Shown in pieces: positions 1 through 12,260 of a DNA stretch of 64,000 bases. Made by a program: the position numbers and the translations under genes. The DNA is taken from positions 1,670,001 to 1,734,000 of the forward strand of contig NZ_CP080327.1 in NCBI RefSeq assembly GCF_019443285.1, given 5' to 3'. Under the pieces are notes generated by a model. It had not been told where the DNA came from. It worked only from the letters and a program-made list of their open reading frames with translations, and made no database searches. This DNA comes from Aquisediminimonas profunda. Its GTDB lineage: Bacteria > Pseudomonadota > Alphaproteobacteria > Sphingomonadales > Sphingomonadaceae. Numbering within the stretch: the first letter of the stretch is position 1; each line of letters starts with the position of its first letter.

Positions 1-362
1 CCGGCGAATTCCGCTTCCGCAGTCTTCCTCAATCCTTCTGCAGTCAGGGTCGCGCGCGGGAAATCGCCCGTCAGATAAGGATTCTCGTGCGCAGCGGGTG
101 CCGGGAAATCCTCACCGGACAGGATTTTGATTGCGGCGCTCACGCGGCGGGCATGCCTCATTTCCTCATGCCCGTTCTCGATCAACAGAGCACGGACGCC
201 TTCATGGGCAGAGCCTTCTGCGCTCGCTTCATAGAGCGTCTGGCCCGCGGCTTCGATGAGGACCATGACCTTGAGATCGTCAACGCTCGGGGCCGTCAGT
301 GCGTTGATATGGGCAAAGGCTTCACCAAGTGTCTGGGGTGCGCCGTTGGGGATAGGTGTCAT
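1..362 (-). CDS. Ferritin-like domain protein (3' end outside window)
   Basis: The gene reads leftward from an ATG at 362-360 and runs open to the window edge, so about 120 residues are visible and the C-terminus is missing. The protein opens MTPIPNGAPQTLGEAF. Helical stretches carry an LIEAAGQ segment and, about 35 residues later, GHEEMRHARR; this E...EExxH spacing is what ferritin-like/rubrerythrin-like di-iron four-helix bundles show. The function (iron or peroxide handling) is inferred from the fold only. It lies downstream of ada on the same strand, 44 bases away, and could belong to the same transcript. Specific subfamily not recognised. Confidence 0.7.
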   Translation of the reverse strand, partial: MTPIPNGAPQTLGEAFAHINALTAPSVDDLKVMVLIEAAGQTLYEASAEGSAHEGVRALLIENGHEEMRHARRVSAAIKILSGEDFPAPAAHENPYLTGDFPRATLTAEGLRKTAEAEFA

Positions 363-406
363 GCTCGCTCTCCTGTTCGCACCCCGTCTAGCCTCGAAAG
401 TCGCAG

Positions 407-1432
407 CTATGCAACGCTCTCCCGCTTCAGCAATTCCTGTTTGATAGGCAGCCCATAGGCATAGCCTCCCATTGAGCCGTCGGTGCGAATGACGCGGTGG
501 CAGGGGATGAGCACTGCCACTCGGTTCGCCCCATTGGCTGATCCGGCGGCGCGCACGGCCTTTGGCTTGCCAACCGCAGCCGCAATCTGGGCGTAGGTCC
601 GCGTTTCACCTGGTGGAATTTTCGTGAGTTCCTGCCAAACCGCTTGCTGGAACGCTGTACCGGCAATGTCGAGAGGAAGGCGCGGCATGGCGCGGGGGTG
701 TTCAACTGCTGCAACAGCCCCTTCGACCAGAGCAGACAATTTCGCACCGCCGTGTTCGACCGTCGCCTTCGGGAAATGTTCGCGAACGTCAGCTTCGCCT
801 TCGTTGAAAGACAAACGGCATATTCCCTTGTCCGTCGCTGCGATCAGCATAGGCCCGAGCGTCGTTTGGGCGACCGCCCAGCGGATCGTCACGCCAGCCC
901 CTCCATTCTTCCAGGCGCTTGGCGTCATTCCGAGCCTCCGGCCTGTTTCGGCATAAAAGCGGCTAGGTCCTGAATAGCCCGCTTCGTATATTGCGTCGGT
1001 GACCCGGCCATTGGCCTTGAGTGCTGCTTCCGCCCGCTTTGTCCGAAGGGTGCGCCAATAGGCAGATGGCGTCACACCGGTTTCGCGCTTGAAGAGGCGA
1101 TGGAAATGGTGCGGTGCATAGCCGACTGCGCGAGCGAGCTCTGCAAGCGACAGGGATTCCTCTGCGTCTTTGATCAGTTGCAGGGCCTTGTTCACAGCCT
1201 CGCGGTCGCGGCCGATCTCGTCCGGCTTGCAACGCTGGCAGGCGCGATAACCGGCAACGCGCGCTTCGGCTGGTGTGCTGAAGAACTCCACATTCTCCCG
1301 CAAGGGCCGCCTCGCCGGACAGCTGGGCTTGCAATAGATGCCGGTGGTTTTCACAGCGCCGACAAACTGGCCGTCAAGACTCCGGTCACGCCGGTCGAAG
1401 GCTGCAAAGGCAAAATCAGGATCCAAGAACAT
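407..1432 (-). CDS. ada: Bifunctional Ada: DNA methylphosphotriester/O6-methylguanine repair protein and transcriptional activator
   Basis: This 341-residue protein has the full Ada layout. The N-terminal zinc domain has Cys34, Cys38, Cys65 and Cys68 (YCKPSC and ACQRC); one of these cysteines accepts methyl from phosphotriesters and switches Ada into an activator. An AraC-type helix-turn-helix follows (about residues 80-175, with PSAYWRTLRTKRA). The C-terminal methyltransferase domain carries the PCHRVIR active-site cysteine motif. The length matches classical Ada (about 350). The ATG shares a base with the TGA of the upstream DUF1203 gene (TGATG), which indicates translational coupling. Autoregulation is known for the family; no Ada box was identified by eye here. 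Confidence 0.95.
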   Translation of the reverse strand: MFLDPDFAFAAFDRRDRSLDGQFVGAVKTTGIYCKPSCPARRPLRENVEFFSTPAEARVAGYRACQRCKPDEIGRDREAVNKALQLIKDAEESLSLAELARAVGYAPHHFHRLFKRETGVTPSAYWRTLRTKRAEAALKANGRVTDAIYEAGYSGPSRFYAETGRRLGMTPSAWKNGGAGVTIRWAVAQTTLGPMLIAATDKGICRLSFNEGEADVREHFPKATVEHGGAKLSALVEGAVAAVEHPRAMPRLPLDIAGTAFQQAVWQELTKIPPGETRTYAQIAAAVGKPKAVRAAGSANGANRVAVLIPCHRVIRTDGSMGGYAYGLPIKQELLKRESVA

Positions 1433-1899
1433 CAGGAGCGCTCCACGCGCGCAGCAAAGCAGCCGTGCGCAGCGTTATGTGCATCAATATAGGCAATGTC
1501 GGGGCTGCTGAACAGTCCTCGGATCTTTGCATCGGCTTCTCCCGGCATGGCGAGTGCCGCATTCCGCAGCATTCCGTCTGCGTCGAAGGCGCGCAGGCCA
1601 AGGGGGCGACCCTCAAAGACCGGCGGTGCATCATCCTCGAAACGCGCCGCCTCACGTGCATTCTCCCGCACATAGATTGCATAGGCGGAGCGATAAGGCG
1701 TTGCCACGTCATGGCTTGTATAATTCAGCAATATCAACGTCTCGCCTGCCTTCGCATCCTCAAGGCTGACGCGGCACGGAAATCCGCGGTCGGCAGTTGC
1801 CGTAACGCGCATTGCACCATGGGCAGAAAGTTCCGCTTCGTCGAGGTTGAACAGCGGCGCGAATTTGTCCGGGTTCAGTCCATTGATCTGATAGGTCAT
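1432..1899 (-). CDS. DUF1203 family protein
   Basis: A 155-residue cytosolic protein starting MTYQINGLNPDKF. The body (RVTATADRGFPCRVSLEDA, LLNYTSHDVATPYRSAYAIYVRE, and a conserved aspartate-rich tail) is typical of DUF1203, a family without an assigned reaction. The start at 1899 was preferred over an upstream in-frame codon at 1992 because GGAG sits six bases before it and family members begin near this point. Its TGA overlaps the ATG of ada by one base, so the two are probably co-translated; a role linked to alkylation stress is possible but is only a context inference. Confidence 0.85.
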   Translation of the reverse strand: MTYQINGLNPDKFAPLFNLDEAELSAHGAMRVTATADRGFPCRVSLEDAKAGETLILLNYTSHDVATPYRSAYAIYVRENAREAARFEDDAPPVFEGRPLGLRAFDADGMLRNAALAMPGEADAKIRGLFSSPDIAYIDAHNAAHGCFAARVERS

Positions 1900-2016
1900 G
1901 TCGGTCTCCATATGAGGGTGTGGAGCCTCATTGGCGCATTGCGCAGCGGTGTGCGTCCCGAAGCTTGCGCTCAAACTTTTGCTATCTGCCATCCCTTAAA
2001 TGCAGACAAGGCCGGT

Positions 2017-2694
2017 TTAGCCTCCGCATGCCTTGAACAGGGCGAGCGTCCGTTCGCGGGCGAGGTCGGCGCTAGGTTCATGGTAATCTTTGCGCCGGTC
2101 GGAGTTGAAGCCATGCCCGGCTTCATAGATGAAGATCTGAGCCGTTGGGTGGCCCTTTTCAATGAGTGCCTCGACCCCTTCGATGGGGATGCCGCCATCA
2201 AAGCGGCCAAAATGGGCGATGGTCGCGCATTTCGGAACCTGATCGGCAAACATGGTTGGCACCAGGCTGCCATAATAGCTGGACGCGGCGGCAAGGTCGT
2301 CGCTCTGCCCGGCCATCGCCCAGGCGACCGAGCCACCATAGCAATAGCCCGTGATGAACACCGGCCCCTTGGCCTTCAGAGCATCGATACAGGTCTGCGC
2401 GTCCTTCAAGGACAGTTCGAACGGATGGAGCTTGCGGGCCAACTCCACGGCACGATCAAAATCGGGGCCTGTGTAGTCGGCTTCGAATCCGGGGTGTTCG
2501 CGGTCATAGAGTGAGGGGGCAAGGACTTCATATCCGTCCGCTGCATACTCGTCGCACAGATCCCGAATATGGTCAGTCACGCCAAAGATTTCTTGGATGA
2601 GGACGAGCCCACCCCGGCGAGCACCTTCGGGTTCGGCATGATAGACGGCGATTTCTGCACCGTCGGACATGGTCATGCGAATCATCTGGCCCAT
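2017..2694 (-). CDS. Dienelactone hydrolase family protein
   Basis: A 225-residue alpha/beta hydrolase. The nucleophile elbow is GYCYGGS (Cys nucleophile, as in carboxymethylenebutenolidase). The acid lies in FGRFDGGIP and the histidine in GHGFNSD, completing the Cys-Asp-His triad of dienelactone hydrolases. The start MGQMIRMTMSDG at 2694 has an AGGAG six bases upstream; an upstream in-frame ATG at 2799 lacks this. The substrate is unknown: no aromatic ring-cleavage genes are nearby, so a chlorocatechol role is unlikely and a general esterase or lactonase role is more probable. It is divergent from atpH. Confidence 0.9.
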   Translation of the reverse strand: MGQMIRMTMSDGAEIAVYHAEPEGARRGGLVLIQEIFGVTDHIRDLCDEYAADGYEVLAPSLYDREHPGFEADYTGPDFDRAVELARKLHPFELSLKDAQTCIDALKAKGPVFITGYCYGGSVAWAMAGQSDDLAAASSYYGSLVPTMFADQVPKCATIAHFGRFDGGIPIEGVEALIEKGHPTAQIFIYEAGHGFNSDRRKDYHEPSADLARERTLALFKACGG

Positions 2695-2902
2695 TTCATT
2701 CTCCTTCTGAGATCGCTTCTTTGCGTCTTGGCGCGAAAAAAGAAAGATTGGGCCGCCGATCGAGACGCATTGGCGCGGAGGGGGAATCCTATCTTGCATC
2801 GCAGCAAAATCGTTGCTAGGCGCGCCGCGACTTTGGCGGGGGCGTAAGCCCGTTGCCCTTGGTCTCGGGCAACATTCTCGATCTCATGAGGAACATTCGC
2901 GC

Positions 2903-3457
2903 GTGGAGAATTCCGGCGGCATTCAGGCTAGTCTTGCAGGGCGTTACGCTACTGCCCTGTTCGATCTGGCGCGTGAGTCCAAGTCGATTGATTCGGTCGG
3001 CAAGAGCCTTGCAGCTCTCGAGTCCGCGCTCGCGGCATCGTCCGATTTCGCGGCCCTGACCAACAGCCCGCTTCTGTCGCGCACGGCCGCAGCCAAGGCC
3101 GTAGCGGCCGTGGCACGCAGCATGAAGCTTGACGGCCTTACGACGCGGTTCCTGGGCGTCCTCGCGCAGAACCGGCGCCTTGCGCAACTCGGCCCGGTCA
3201 TCCGCTCCTATAATGCCCTTGCGTCTGCCCATCGCGGCGAAGCGACGGCCGAAGTGACGAGCGCGCATCCGCTCGGCGCCACGCAGGTCGCTGCACTCAA
3301 GAAACAGCTTCGTACCAAGGTTGGCCGCGACGTCGCGGTCGATCTCAAGGTCGATCCCGCCATTCTCGGTGGGCTGGTCGTGAAGATCGGCTCCCAGATG
3401 ATCGATTCGTCGATCCGAACACGCCTCAATACCCTCGCGAATGCGATGAAAGGTTAG
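2903..3457 (+). CDS. atpH: ATP synthase F1 subunit delta
   Basis: This 184-residue delta subunit (OSCP type) joins the F1 head to the peripheral stalk b subunits. The N-terminal six-helix domain begins GGIQASLAGRYATALFDLARE, and the C-terminal region has VDLKVDPAILGGLVVKIGSQMIDSSIRTRLNTL, the conserved delta signature. The GTG at 2903 was chosen because the protein then matches the family's usual length and start, and GAGGAA lies about ten bases upstream. It is the first gene of atpHAGDC and ends three bases before atpA. Fo genes are absent from the window, as is usual in alphaproteobacteria. Confidence 0.95.
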   Translation: MENSGGIQASLAGRYATALFDLARESKSIDSVGKSLAALESALAASSDFAALTNSPLLSRTAAAKAVAAVARSMKLDGLTTRFLGVLAQNRRLAQLGPVIRSYNALASAHRGEATAEVTSAHPLGATQVAALKKQLRTKVGRDVAVDLKVDPAILGGLVVKIGSQMIDSSIRTRLNTLANAMKG

Positions 3458-4990
<1,533 letters not shown>

Positions 4991-5000
4991 TTAGATAACC

Positions 5001-5082
5001 CGTCGTCCCTGCGAAGGCAGGGGCCTCTGGAGGCGTCAGGGTCCAAGGTGTCAAGCCGATCCCTGCCTTCGCAGGAGCGACG
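5001..5082. repeat. Paired REP-like palindrome between atpA and atpG
   Basis: The left arm (5001-5022) and right arm (5061-5082) are inverted copies matching at 20 of 22 positions. Each arm contains its own hairpin: CCCTGC, loop GAAG, GCAGGG. The 38-base centre includes a further small palindrome (GCCTCTGGAGGC). This architecture, two REPs in opposite orientation, is that of a BIME-like unit. Similar CCTGCGAAGGCAGG-type elements are common in sphingomonad intergenic regions. It lies entirely between coding regions of one operon, so it will be transcribed and fold in the mRNA. Confidence 0.85.
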
Positions 5083-5095
5083 ATAAGGAAACCAG

Positions 5096-7698
<2,603 letters not shown>

Positions 7699-7704
7699 CG
7701 AACG

Positions 7705-7962
7705 ATGGCACTGCACTTCGAACTCGTCACGCCGGAACGCTTGGTCCGTTCGGAAGACGTCTATATGGTCGTCGTTCCGGGGACCGAGGGTGATTTCGGT
7801 GTGCTCGAAGGACATATGGCTGCAATGTCGACGATCCGCAGTGATGCGGATCTCGCCATCTATGCCAGTGCCGGTGCCGCACCCGAAATGCTCAAGATCA
7901 CAGGCGGTTTTGCCGAAGTAAATGAAAAGGGCCTTACGGTTCTGGCTGAAGCAGCGGGCTAG
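7705..7962 (+). CDS. atpC: ATP synthase F1 subunit epsilon (short form)
   Basis: An 85-residue epsilon subunit consisting of the N-terminal beta-sandwich only ([37 protein letters not shown]...[18 protein letters not shown]). The C-terminal two-helix domain that inhibits ATP hydrolysis in E. coli (about 138 residues in total) is absent. Short forms are known in alphaproteobacteria, where other proteins such as the zeta-type inhibitor take over. It begins six bases after atpD and closes the operon. Confidence 0.95.
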   Translation: MALHFELVTPERLVRSEDVYMVVVPGTEGDFGVLEGHMAAMSTIRSDADLAIYASAGAAPEMLKITGGFAEVNEKGLTVLAEAAG

Positions 7963-8018
7963 TCTGACGAATTGCAAGCGGGCTACCTCCCTGACACTAT
8001 GCGTCGTGGAGAAGTGAC

Positions 8019-8450
8019 ATGCTTGTCGGAATGATTGCACTTGTTCTTGGGGCTGCGTTCTGTGGAGCAGCACTTTATATTCAAGTGGCCGAACATCCTG
8101 CCCGAATGATGCTGGATGATCGAAATGCCCTGGCACAATGGGGCCCAAGCTATGCTCGTGCCTTCAATCTTCAAGGTGGTTTGGCGGTGGCCAGCGGACT
8201 TGCGGGAATCGTAGCCGCATTTCTGATGCGTGATTTGACCTGGACGTTGGGCGCTTTGCTGATGTTGGCAAATTGGCCCTTTACAGTCTGGGGTATACTT
8301 CCCCTGAACAATCGACTGAAGGCGATTCCTCCCGACTCGGCGGGACGGGAGTCACGCGCGATGCTTGATCGCTGGATCTGGCTTCATGCCGTGCGTACTG
8401 GCCTTTCTGGTTTGGCGGTTCTGGCTTATCTATGGGCGGCGGCTTCATGA
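8019..8450 (+). CDS. DUF1772 family membrane protein
   Basis: A 143-residue membrane protein with four predicted hydrophobic helices (about residues 2-22, 50-70, 76-96 and 120-140). The conserved PARMMLDDRNALAQWGPSYARAFNLQ segment and the WPFTVWGILPLNNRL loop are typical of DUF1772, which includes anthrone-oxygenase-like proteins. The activity of bacterial members is not established. GGAGAAGTGAC precedes the ATG. It follows atpC by 56 bases; whether it shares the atp transcript is unclear. Confidence 0.85.
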   Translation: MLVGMIALVLGAAFCGAALYIQVAEHPARMMLDDRNALAQWGPSYARAFNLQGGLAVASGLAGIVAAFLMRDLTWTLGALLMLANWPFTVWGILPLNNRLKAIPPDSAGRESRAMLDRWIWLHAVRTGLSGLAVLAYLWAAAS

Positions 8451-8561
8451 TTATGTTCATTTGATCGCTTCCGTCGATCACAAACTTTCAAAAAATCGAT
8501 TCCGCAAATTGCAGTCTGTGCGCTAGGGATGAACATCATCACCCCAACCATGGAGAGCGAA

Positions 8562-8978
8562 ATGGGTCTTGCCGGGACGAAAACCGAAGCCAATCTGAAA
8601 GCCGCATTCGCTGGCGAAAGCCAGGCGAACCGCCGGTATCTCTATTTTGCCCAGAAGGCCGACATCGAAGGCTATAACGATGTCGCTGCCGTGTTCCGTT
8701 CGACGGCCGAAGGCGAAACCGGGCACGCGCACGGTCACCTGGAATTTCTTGAGGAAGTAGGCGACCCCGCGACCGGCGAGCCCATTGGCGATACCATCAA
8801 GAATTTGAAGGCATCCATCGCCGGCGAAACGCATGAATATACGGACATGTATCCGGGCATGGTCAAGGACGCCCGCGAGGAAGGCTTCGACGAAATTGCG
8901 GACTGGTTTGAAACGCTTGCCAAGGCTGAAAAGAGCCATGCTGGCAAATTCCAGAAGACTCTTGAGTCAATCGGCTAA
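8562..8978 (+). CDS. Rubrerythrin (no rubredoxin domain)
   Basis: A 138-residue ferritin-like di-iron protein. Iron-ligand motifs are visible in order: [34 protein letters not shown] and AEKSHAGKF. The C-terminal rubredoxin domain of classical rubrerythrin is lacking, as in the alphaproteobacterial short form. The start at 8562 ([12 protein letters not shown]) has GGAG six bases upstream and fits homologues better than an in-frame ATG at 8529. Probable role: peroxide reduction with an external electron donor. The following Fe-S protein and DUF3501 gene are its usual neighbours. Confidence 0.93.
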   Translation: MGLAGTKTEANLKAAFAGESQANRRYLYFAQKADIEGYNDVAAVFRSTAEGETGHAHGHLEFLEEVGDPATGEPIGDTIKNLKASIAGETHEYTDMYPGMVKDAREEGFDEIADWFETLAKAEKSHAGKFQKTLESIG

Positions 8979-9016
8979 CGGCCCCATCCCCTCCCCCCCC
9001 TGACAGGGGCCGTATC

Positions 9017-9058
9017 CGGCCGGGGCCACAGAATTGTGGTTCCGGCCGTTTGATTTTC
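9017..9058 (+). terminator. Rho-independent terminator after rubrerythrin
   Basis: A 13-base-pair stem (9017-9029 with 9036-9048, including two G-U pairs) closes on the loop AGAATT and is followed by a T-rich run (TTTGATTTTCTT). A smaller perfect stem, ACGGCCCC/GGGGCCGT (8978-8985 with 9006-9013), lies just upstream and abuts the rubrerythrin stop codon. Together they should separate or attenuate transcription into the Fe-S gene at 9084. Confidence 0.8.
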
Positions 9059-9083
9059 TTCTCTCATCGATCGAGGACAATTC

Positions 9084-10412
9084 ATGCGCGAAGGAAGCCT
9101 GGACGCTCCAACCCGTCACCCGATTCCGTGGCAGGAGGAGTCATTTTATGACGAAGCCGACCTGGATGCAGAGCTGCGCCGCGTGTTCGACATTTGTCAC
9201 GGATGTCGCCGCTGCTTCAATCTCTGCGACAGTTTTCCCAAGCTGTTCGACCTGATCGACGAAAGCGCGCATGAGGATGTCGAGCATCTCGACTCCGCCG
9301 ATTTCAAGCCAGTCACTGATGCATGCACGCTGTGCGACATGTGTTTCATGACGAAATGCCCTTATGTGCCCCCGCACGAGTTCAACCTCGACTTTCCGCA
9401 CCTGATGTTGCGCGCGCGGGCAATCGAAAATCGCAAGGGTGAGACCGGTTTCATGGACAAGAGGCTGGCCGAAACCGATGCGAATGGAAAACTGGGCACG
9501 GTCTTCTCCGATTTTGCCAATGTTGCGACGCGCGAGGGCAGTTTCGCCCGCCCGCTGATTCAGGCCGTTTCGGGAATCGACACGCGTGCACACCTGCCCG
9601 AATTTGCAGACGTCCCCCTCACGAAGCGCGCTGGCGCGATCAGGCCTGCACCCAATGCACAGGCACCGGCGTTTGGGCGCAAGGCAGTGCTTTATGCTTC
9701 CTGTTACGGGGAGTTCAATGATCAGACTGTTGGCGAAGCGGCCTTGAAGCTGCTTGCGCACAATGGCGTGGACTGCCGGGTCGAGCACCCGCAATGTTGC
9801 GGTATGCCCAAGTTCGAAAATGGTGATCTTGGGGCCGTCGCGAGCAGCGCGGAGAGTGTCGCTGCCTTTTTCGCGCCCCTGATCGAACAGGGTTATGACA
9901 TTGTGCCGCTCACGACCAGTTGCGCCTTGATGCTCAAGTTCGAATGGCCGTTGCTCCTGCCGGACAATGCCGCAGTGAAAAAGCTGTCACAGGCTACATT
10001 TGATCTCTCGGAATATGTCGTCGATTTGTCGAAGCGGCATGGGCTGGTTCCGATCGAAGCCATGCCAACCGGTATCGCAGTTCATTTCGCCTGCCACGCC
10101 AGGGCGCAGAACATGGGTCCCAAGGCCGTGGAGATGCTGAAGCTCATTCCCGAGGCGCGGCCTCAAGTGGTTGAGCGGTGCTCGGGCCACGGCGGAAAAT
10201 GGGGAATCTTCAAGGAGAATTTCGACACCGCGATCAAGGTTGGCAAGCCAGCCGCACGCGCGATCGACAAGCTGAAACCAGATTATGTCGTTTCCGAATG
10301 CCCCCTGGCCGGGCCACACCTCAAGCAGGTGCTGAAGGCAGTGGATTCGGATGTTACCCCGGAACGGATCGGTCACCCCATCGAGGTGATGGTCAAGGCT
10401 TATGGACTCTGA
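9084..10412 (+). CDS. Fe-S oxidoreductase with two 4Fe-4S clusters and two CCG domains (GlpC/HdrD-like)
   Basis: A 442-residue protein. The N-terminus has two ferredoxin-type motifs, CHGCRRCFNLC and CTLCDMCFMTKCP. The C-terminal half has two cysteine-rich (CCG) domains, recognisable as ASCYGEFND...HPQCCGMP and ACHARAQNMG...CSGHGGKWG, as in glycerol-3-phosphate dehydrogenase subunit C and heterodisulfide reductase subunits. It lacks a flavin domain, so it is an electron-transfer or dithiol-redox subunit. Position after rubrerythrin and before DUF3501 suggests it passes electrons to the rubrerythrin system (inference). GAGGA precedes the ATG. Confidence 0.88.
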   Translation: MREGSLDAPTRHPIPWQEESFYDEADLDAELRRVFDICHGCRRCFNLCDSFPKLFDLIDESAHEDVEHLDSADFKPVTDACTLCDMCFMTKCPYVPPHEFNLDFPHLMLRARAIENRKGETGFMDKRLAETDANGKLGTVFSDFANVATREGSFARPLIQAVSGIDTRAHLPEFADVPLTKRAGAIRPAPNAQAPAFGRKAVLYASCYGEFNDQTVGEAALKLLAHNGVDCRVEHPQCCGMPKFENGDLGAVASSAESVAAFFAPLIEQGYDIVPLTTSCALMLKFEWPLLLPDNAAVKKLSQATFDLSEYVVDLSKRHGLVPIEAMPTGIAVHFACHARAQNMGPKAVEMLKLIPEARPQVVERCSGHGGKWGIFKENFDTAIKVGKPAARAIDKLKPDYVVSECPLAGPHLKQVLKAVDSDVTPERIGHPIEVMVKAYGL

Positions 10413-11007
10413 GATGCCCCGCGAAAACCGAACAATAACTGAAGCAGACATCCTGCCGCTTTCCGAATGGGCGAAGGTGAGGGTCGCGCATCGCAAGGCG
10501 CTTTCCGAACGGAAGAAAAGGCGGCGGGTCGCCATTGGTCCGCATGCAACGCTTCTGTTCGAGAATTGGGATACGATGTGGTATCAGGTTCAGGAAATGC
10601 TCTGGATTGAAAAGGGCGGAGCGGATCAGCTGCCGGATGAACTGTCGGCCTATAATCCCATGATCCCGAACGGATCGGATCTCACGGCAACGCTCATGTT
10701 CGGCATTTCCGACGAGGCCAAGCGGCGCGCATTCCTGGCTGAACTCGGTGGGGTCGAAGACCATATCTCGATCAGCATCGGAGGTGACCGCGTGAAGGCC
10801 GTGGCCGAAGAGGATCTCGAACGCACGACCGCCGACGGCAAGACCTCAAGCGTCCATTTCCTCCATTTCCCATTCTCGGCCGAACAGATTGCCGCCTTCA
10901 AAAGAGGTGGGGACATTCTCGTGAGAATCGATCATCCGCGTTACGGCCATGCAGCCATCATCGGGGACGAAGTGCGAGCCGAACTGGAGAGTGATTTTTC
11001 CCGTTAA
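10402..11007 (+). CDS. DUF3501 family protein
   Basis: A 201-residue soluble protein with DUF3501 features: ITEADILPLSEWAKVR near the start, then RRVAIGPHATLLFENWDTMWYQVQEMLWIEKGG and a C-terminal VRIDHPRYGHAAIIGDEVRAEL. No enzymatic motif is visible and the function of the family is unknown. It overlaps the end of the Fe-S gene by 11 bases if started at 10402; an ATG at 10414 just after that stop is an alternative. The rubrerythrin/Fe-S/DUF3501 grouping recurs in proteobacteria, so a shared peroxide-handling job is likely. Confidence 0.88.
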   Translation: MDSEMPRENRTITEADILPLSEWAKVRVAHRKALSERKKRRRVAIGPHATLLFENWDTMWYQVQEMLWIEKGGADQLPDELSAYNPMIPNGSDLTATLMFGISDEAKRRAFLAELGGVEDHISISIGGDRVKAVAEEDLERTTADGKTSSVHFLHFPFSAEQIAAFKRGGDILVRIDHPRYGHAAIIGDEVRAELESDFSR

Positions 11008-11023
11008 GTCGAAGCTTGAGGGC

Positions 11024-11063
11024 AAAAAAAATGGCCGGGAGGGGAAGGGAACCGCTCCCGGCC
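11024..11063 (-). terminator. Rho-independent terminator of the small gene at 11110-11262
   Basis: On the minus strand a perfect 9-base-pair stem, GGCCGGGAG/CTCCCGGCC (11033-11041 with 11055-11063), is followed by eight consecutive T (11031-11024 read on the minus strand). It is a textbook intrinsic terminator. A second stem, CCTGCC/GGCAGG (11072-11077 with 11085-11090), sits between it and the gene. The structure may also stop plus-strand transcription from the DUF3501 gene, though the T run is on the wrong side for that. Confidence 0.88.
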
Positions 11064-11109
11064 AAGGGTCTCCTGCCTAAGGGGGGCAGGCTCGGGGTAA
11101 GAGAAGGCG

Positions 11110-11262
11110 TTACGCTTGCGGCGTTACGATGGTGTAGGCCTGCACCTGAGCAGGCACGTTCGTATAAGTCGCGCTGAACATCATGCTGCCTGCGACCATG
11201 AGGACGCTGACGAAAGCGGCGGTAACGCTGTTGCGAAGATTGAAGCCATTGTACGTATTCAT
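11110..11262 (-). CDS. Small single-span membrane or secreted protein (50 residues)
   Basis: A 50-residue protein, MNTYNGFNLRNSV then a hydrophobic stretch (TAAFVSVLMVAGSMMFSA) and a short polar tail ending TIVTPQA. It is either a single-pass inner membrane protein or a secreted peptide with an Ala-containing cleavage site. GGGAG lies seven bases before the ATG at 11262, and a strong terminator follows the gene, which supports expression as a monocistron. Short proteins of this kind recur in sphingomonads, but no function is known to me. Confidence 0.75.
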   Translation of the reverse strand: MNTYNGFNLRNSVTAAFVSVLMVAGSMMFSATYTNVPAQVQAYTIVTPQA

Positions 11263-11498
11263 CTTAAGTCTCCCTGCATTTGAGTGTCTTGACTGTCGGC
11301 GAAGTGCCGTCATGCCAACTCAATAGCATGTACCGTGCCAATTGCAGTTCTTGGCAGATTTCCGAGGCTTTGGGAGATTTATCAGTAAGATGCGGGGTGT
11401 TTAGTTTACCAATGTTGGGTCTAATTTGCGGAAATTTGGCGAATTTTCCGGACGTCTCAGATTTTTTGTTTGGGTGCGTCGCTGAGCGGTTAAGTCGC

Positions 11499-12257
11499 TC
11501 ATGTGACGAGGATGTAGAGCGCCACGGCTGAGACCATGACTGCGAAAATGGCGCTTGCAACACCGACCCGGGTTGCAAGCCAGCGTGATGCAGGAAGTCC
11601 GACAGCTGCTCCGCCTGCCCCGCCGGCGACCAGGGCGCCGAAAAGCGGCCAATCGATCTGGCCCGATATTGCATAGCTTGCGCTGGTGGCGCCGCCAAAA
11701 AGCGTGACCGAAACCAGGCTTGATGCTGAGGCATTGGCCAGTGTCATGCCAGTTGATGCCATAAGGCCCGGGGCAATGAGAAATCCTCCACCAATCCCGA
11801 AGAATCCTGCGGCAAAGCCTGCTGCAAGTCCGACCGGGGCCAGTTTCCACACCATTGCAGGGGCGAGCCGCACCGCCGGATCGCCCTCGCTTTTGCGCGG
11901 CACAAGCATCGATATGGCGATGGCGATCATCGCGATTGCGAACCAATGAAGCAGAGTCGATCCGTCAATTGTCTTGCCGACTTGCGCACCTGCAAGCGCG
12001 CCAGCCAGCCCAGCCGCAGCAAAGACGCTGGCACAAGGCCATTTGACTGTGCCCGCCCGCGCCTGTGCCCAAAGGCCCGTTGCCGCGTTGACTGCAACAG
12101 CTGCAGCGGAGGTGCCAATTGCCATATGCGTATCTGCGACACCGACAACATAGATCAGCCAGGGAGTGGCGAGGACTGATCCTCCGCCCCCGAAAACCGT
12201 CAACAAAAGCCCGATCAGGACACCTCCCGCTGCGGCAAGGAGAAGGGCCTCAAGCAT
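11499..12257 (-). CDS. TauE/SafE-family sulfite/organosulfur exporter
   Basis: A 252-residue inner membrane protein with seven to eight hydrophobic helices. The Gly-rich GGGGSVLATPWLIYVVGVADTHMAIGTSAAAVAVNA in the first half is mirrored by GIGGGFLIAPGLMASTGMTLANASASSLVSVTLFGG in the second half, the internal repeat of the TauE family. Known members move sulfite or sulfoacetate. Here it is the last gene of an operon with a rhodanese (three bases upstream) and an ArsR-type regulator, which suggests export of sulfite or thiosulfate produced during persulfide oxidation. Confidence 0.9.
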   Translation of the reverse strand: MLEALLLAAAGGVLIGLLLTVFGGGGSVLATPWLIYVVGVADTHMAIGTSAAAVAVNAATGLWAQARAGTVKWPCASVFAAAGLAGALAGAQVGKTIDGSTLLHWFAIAMIAIAISMLVPRKSEGDPAVRLAPAMVWKLAPVGLAAGFAAGFFGIGGGFLIAPGLMASTGMTLANASASSLVSVTLFGGATSASYAISGQIDWPLFGALVAGGAGGAAVGLPASRWLATRVGVASAIFAVMVSAVALYILVT

Positions 12258-12260
12258 AGT

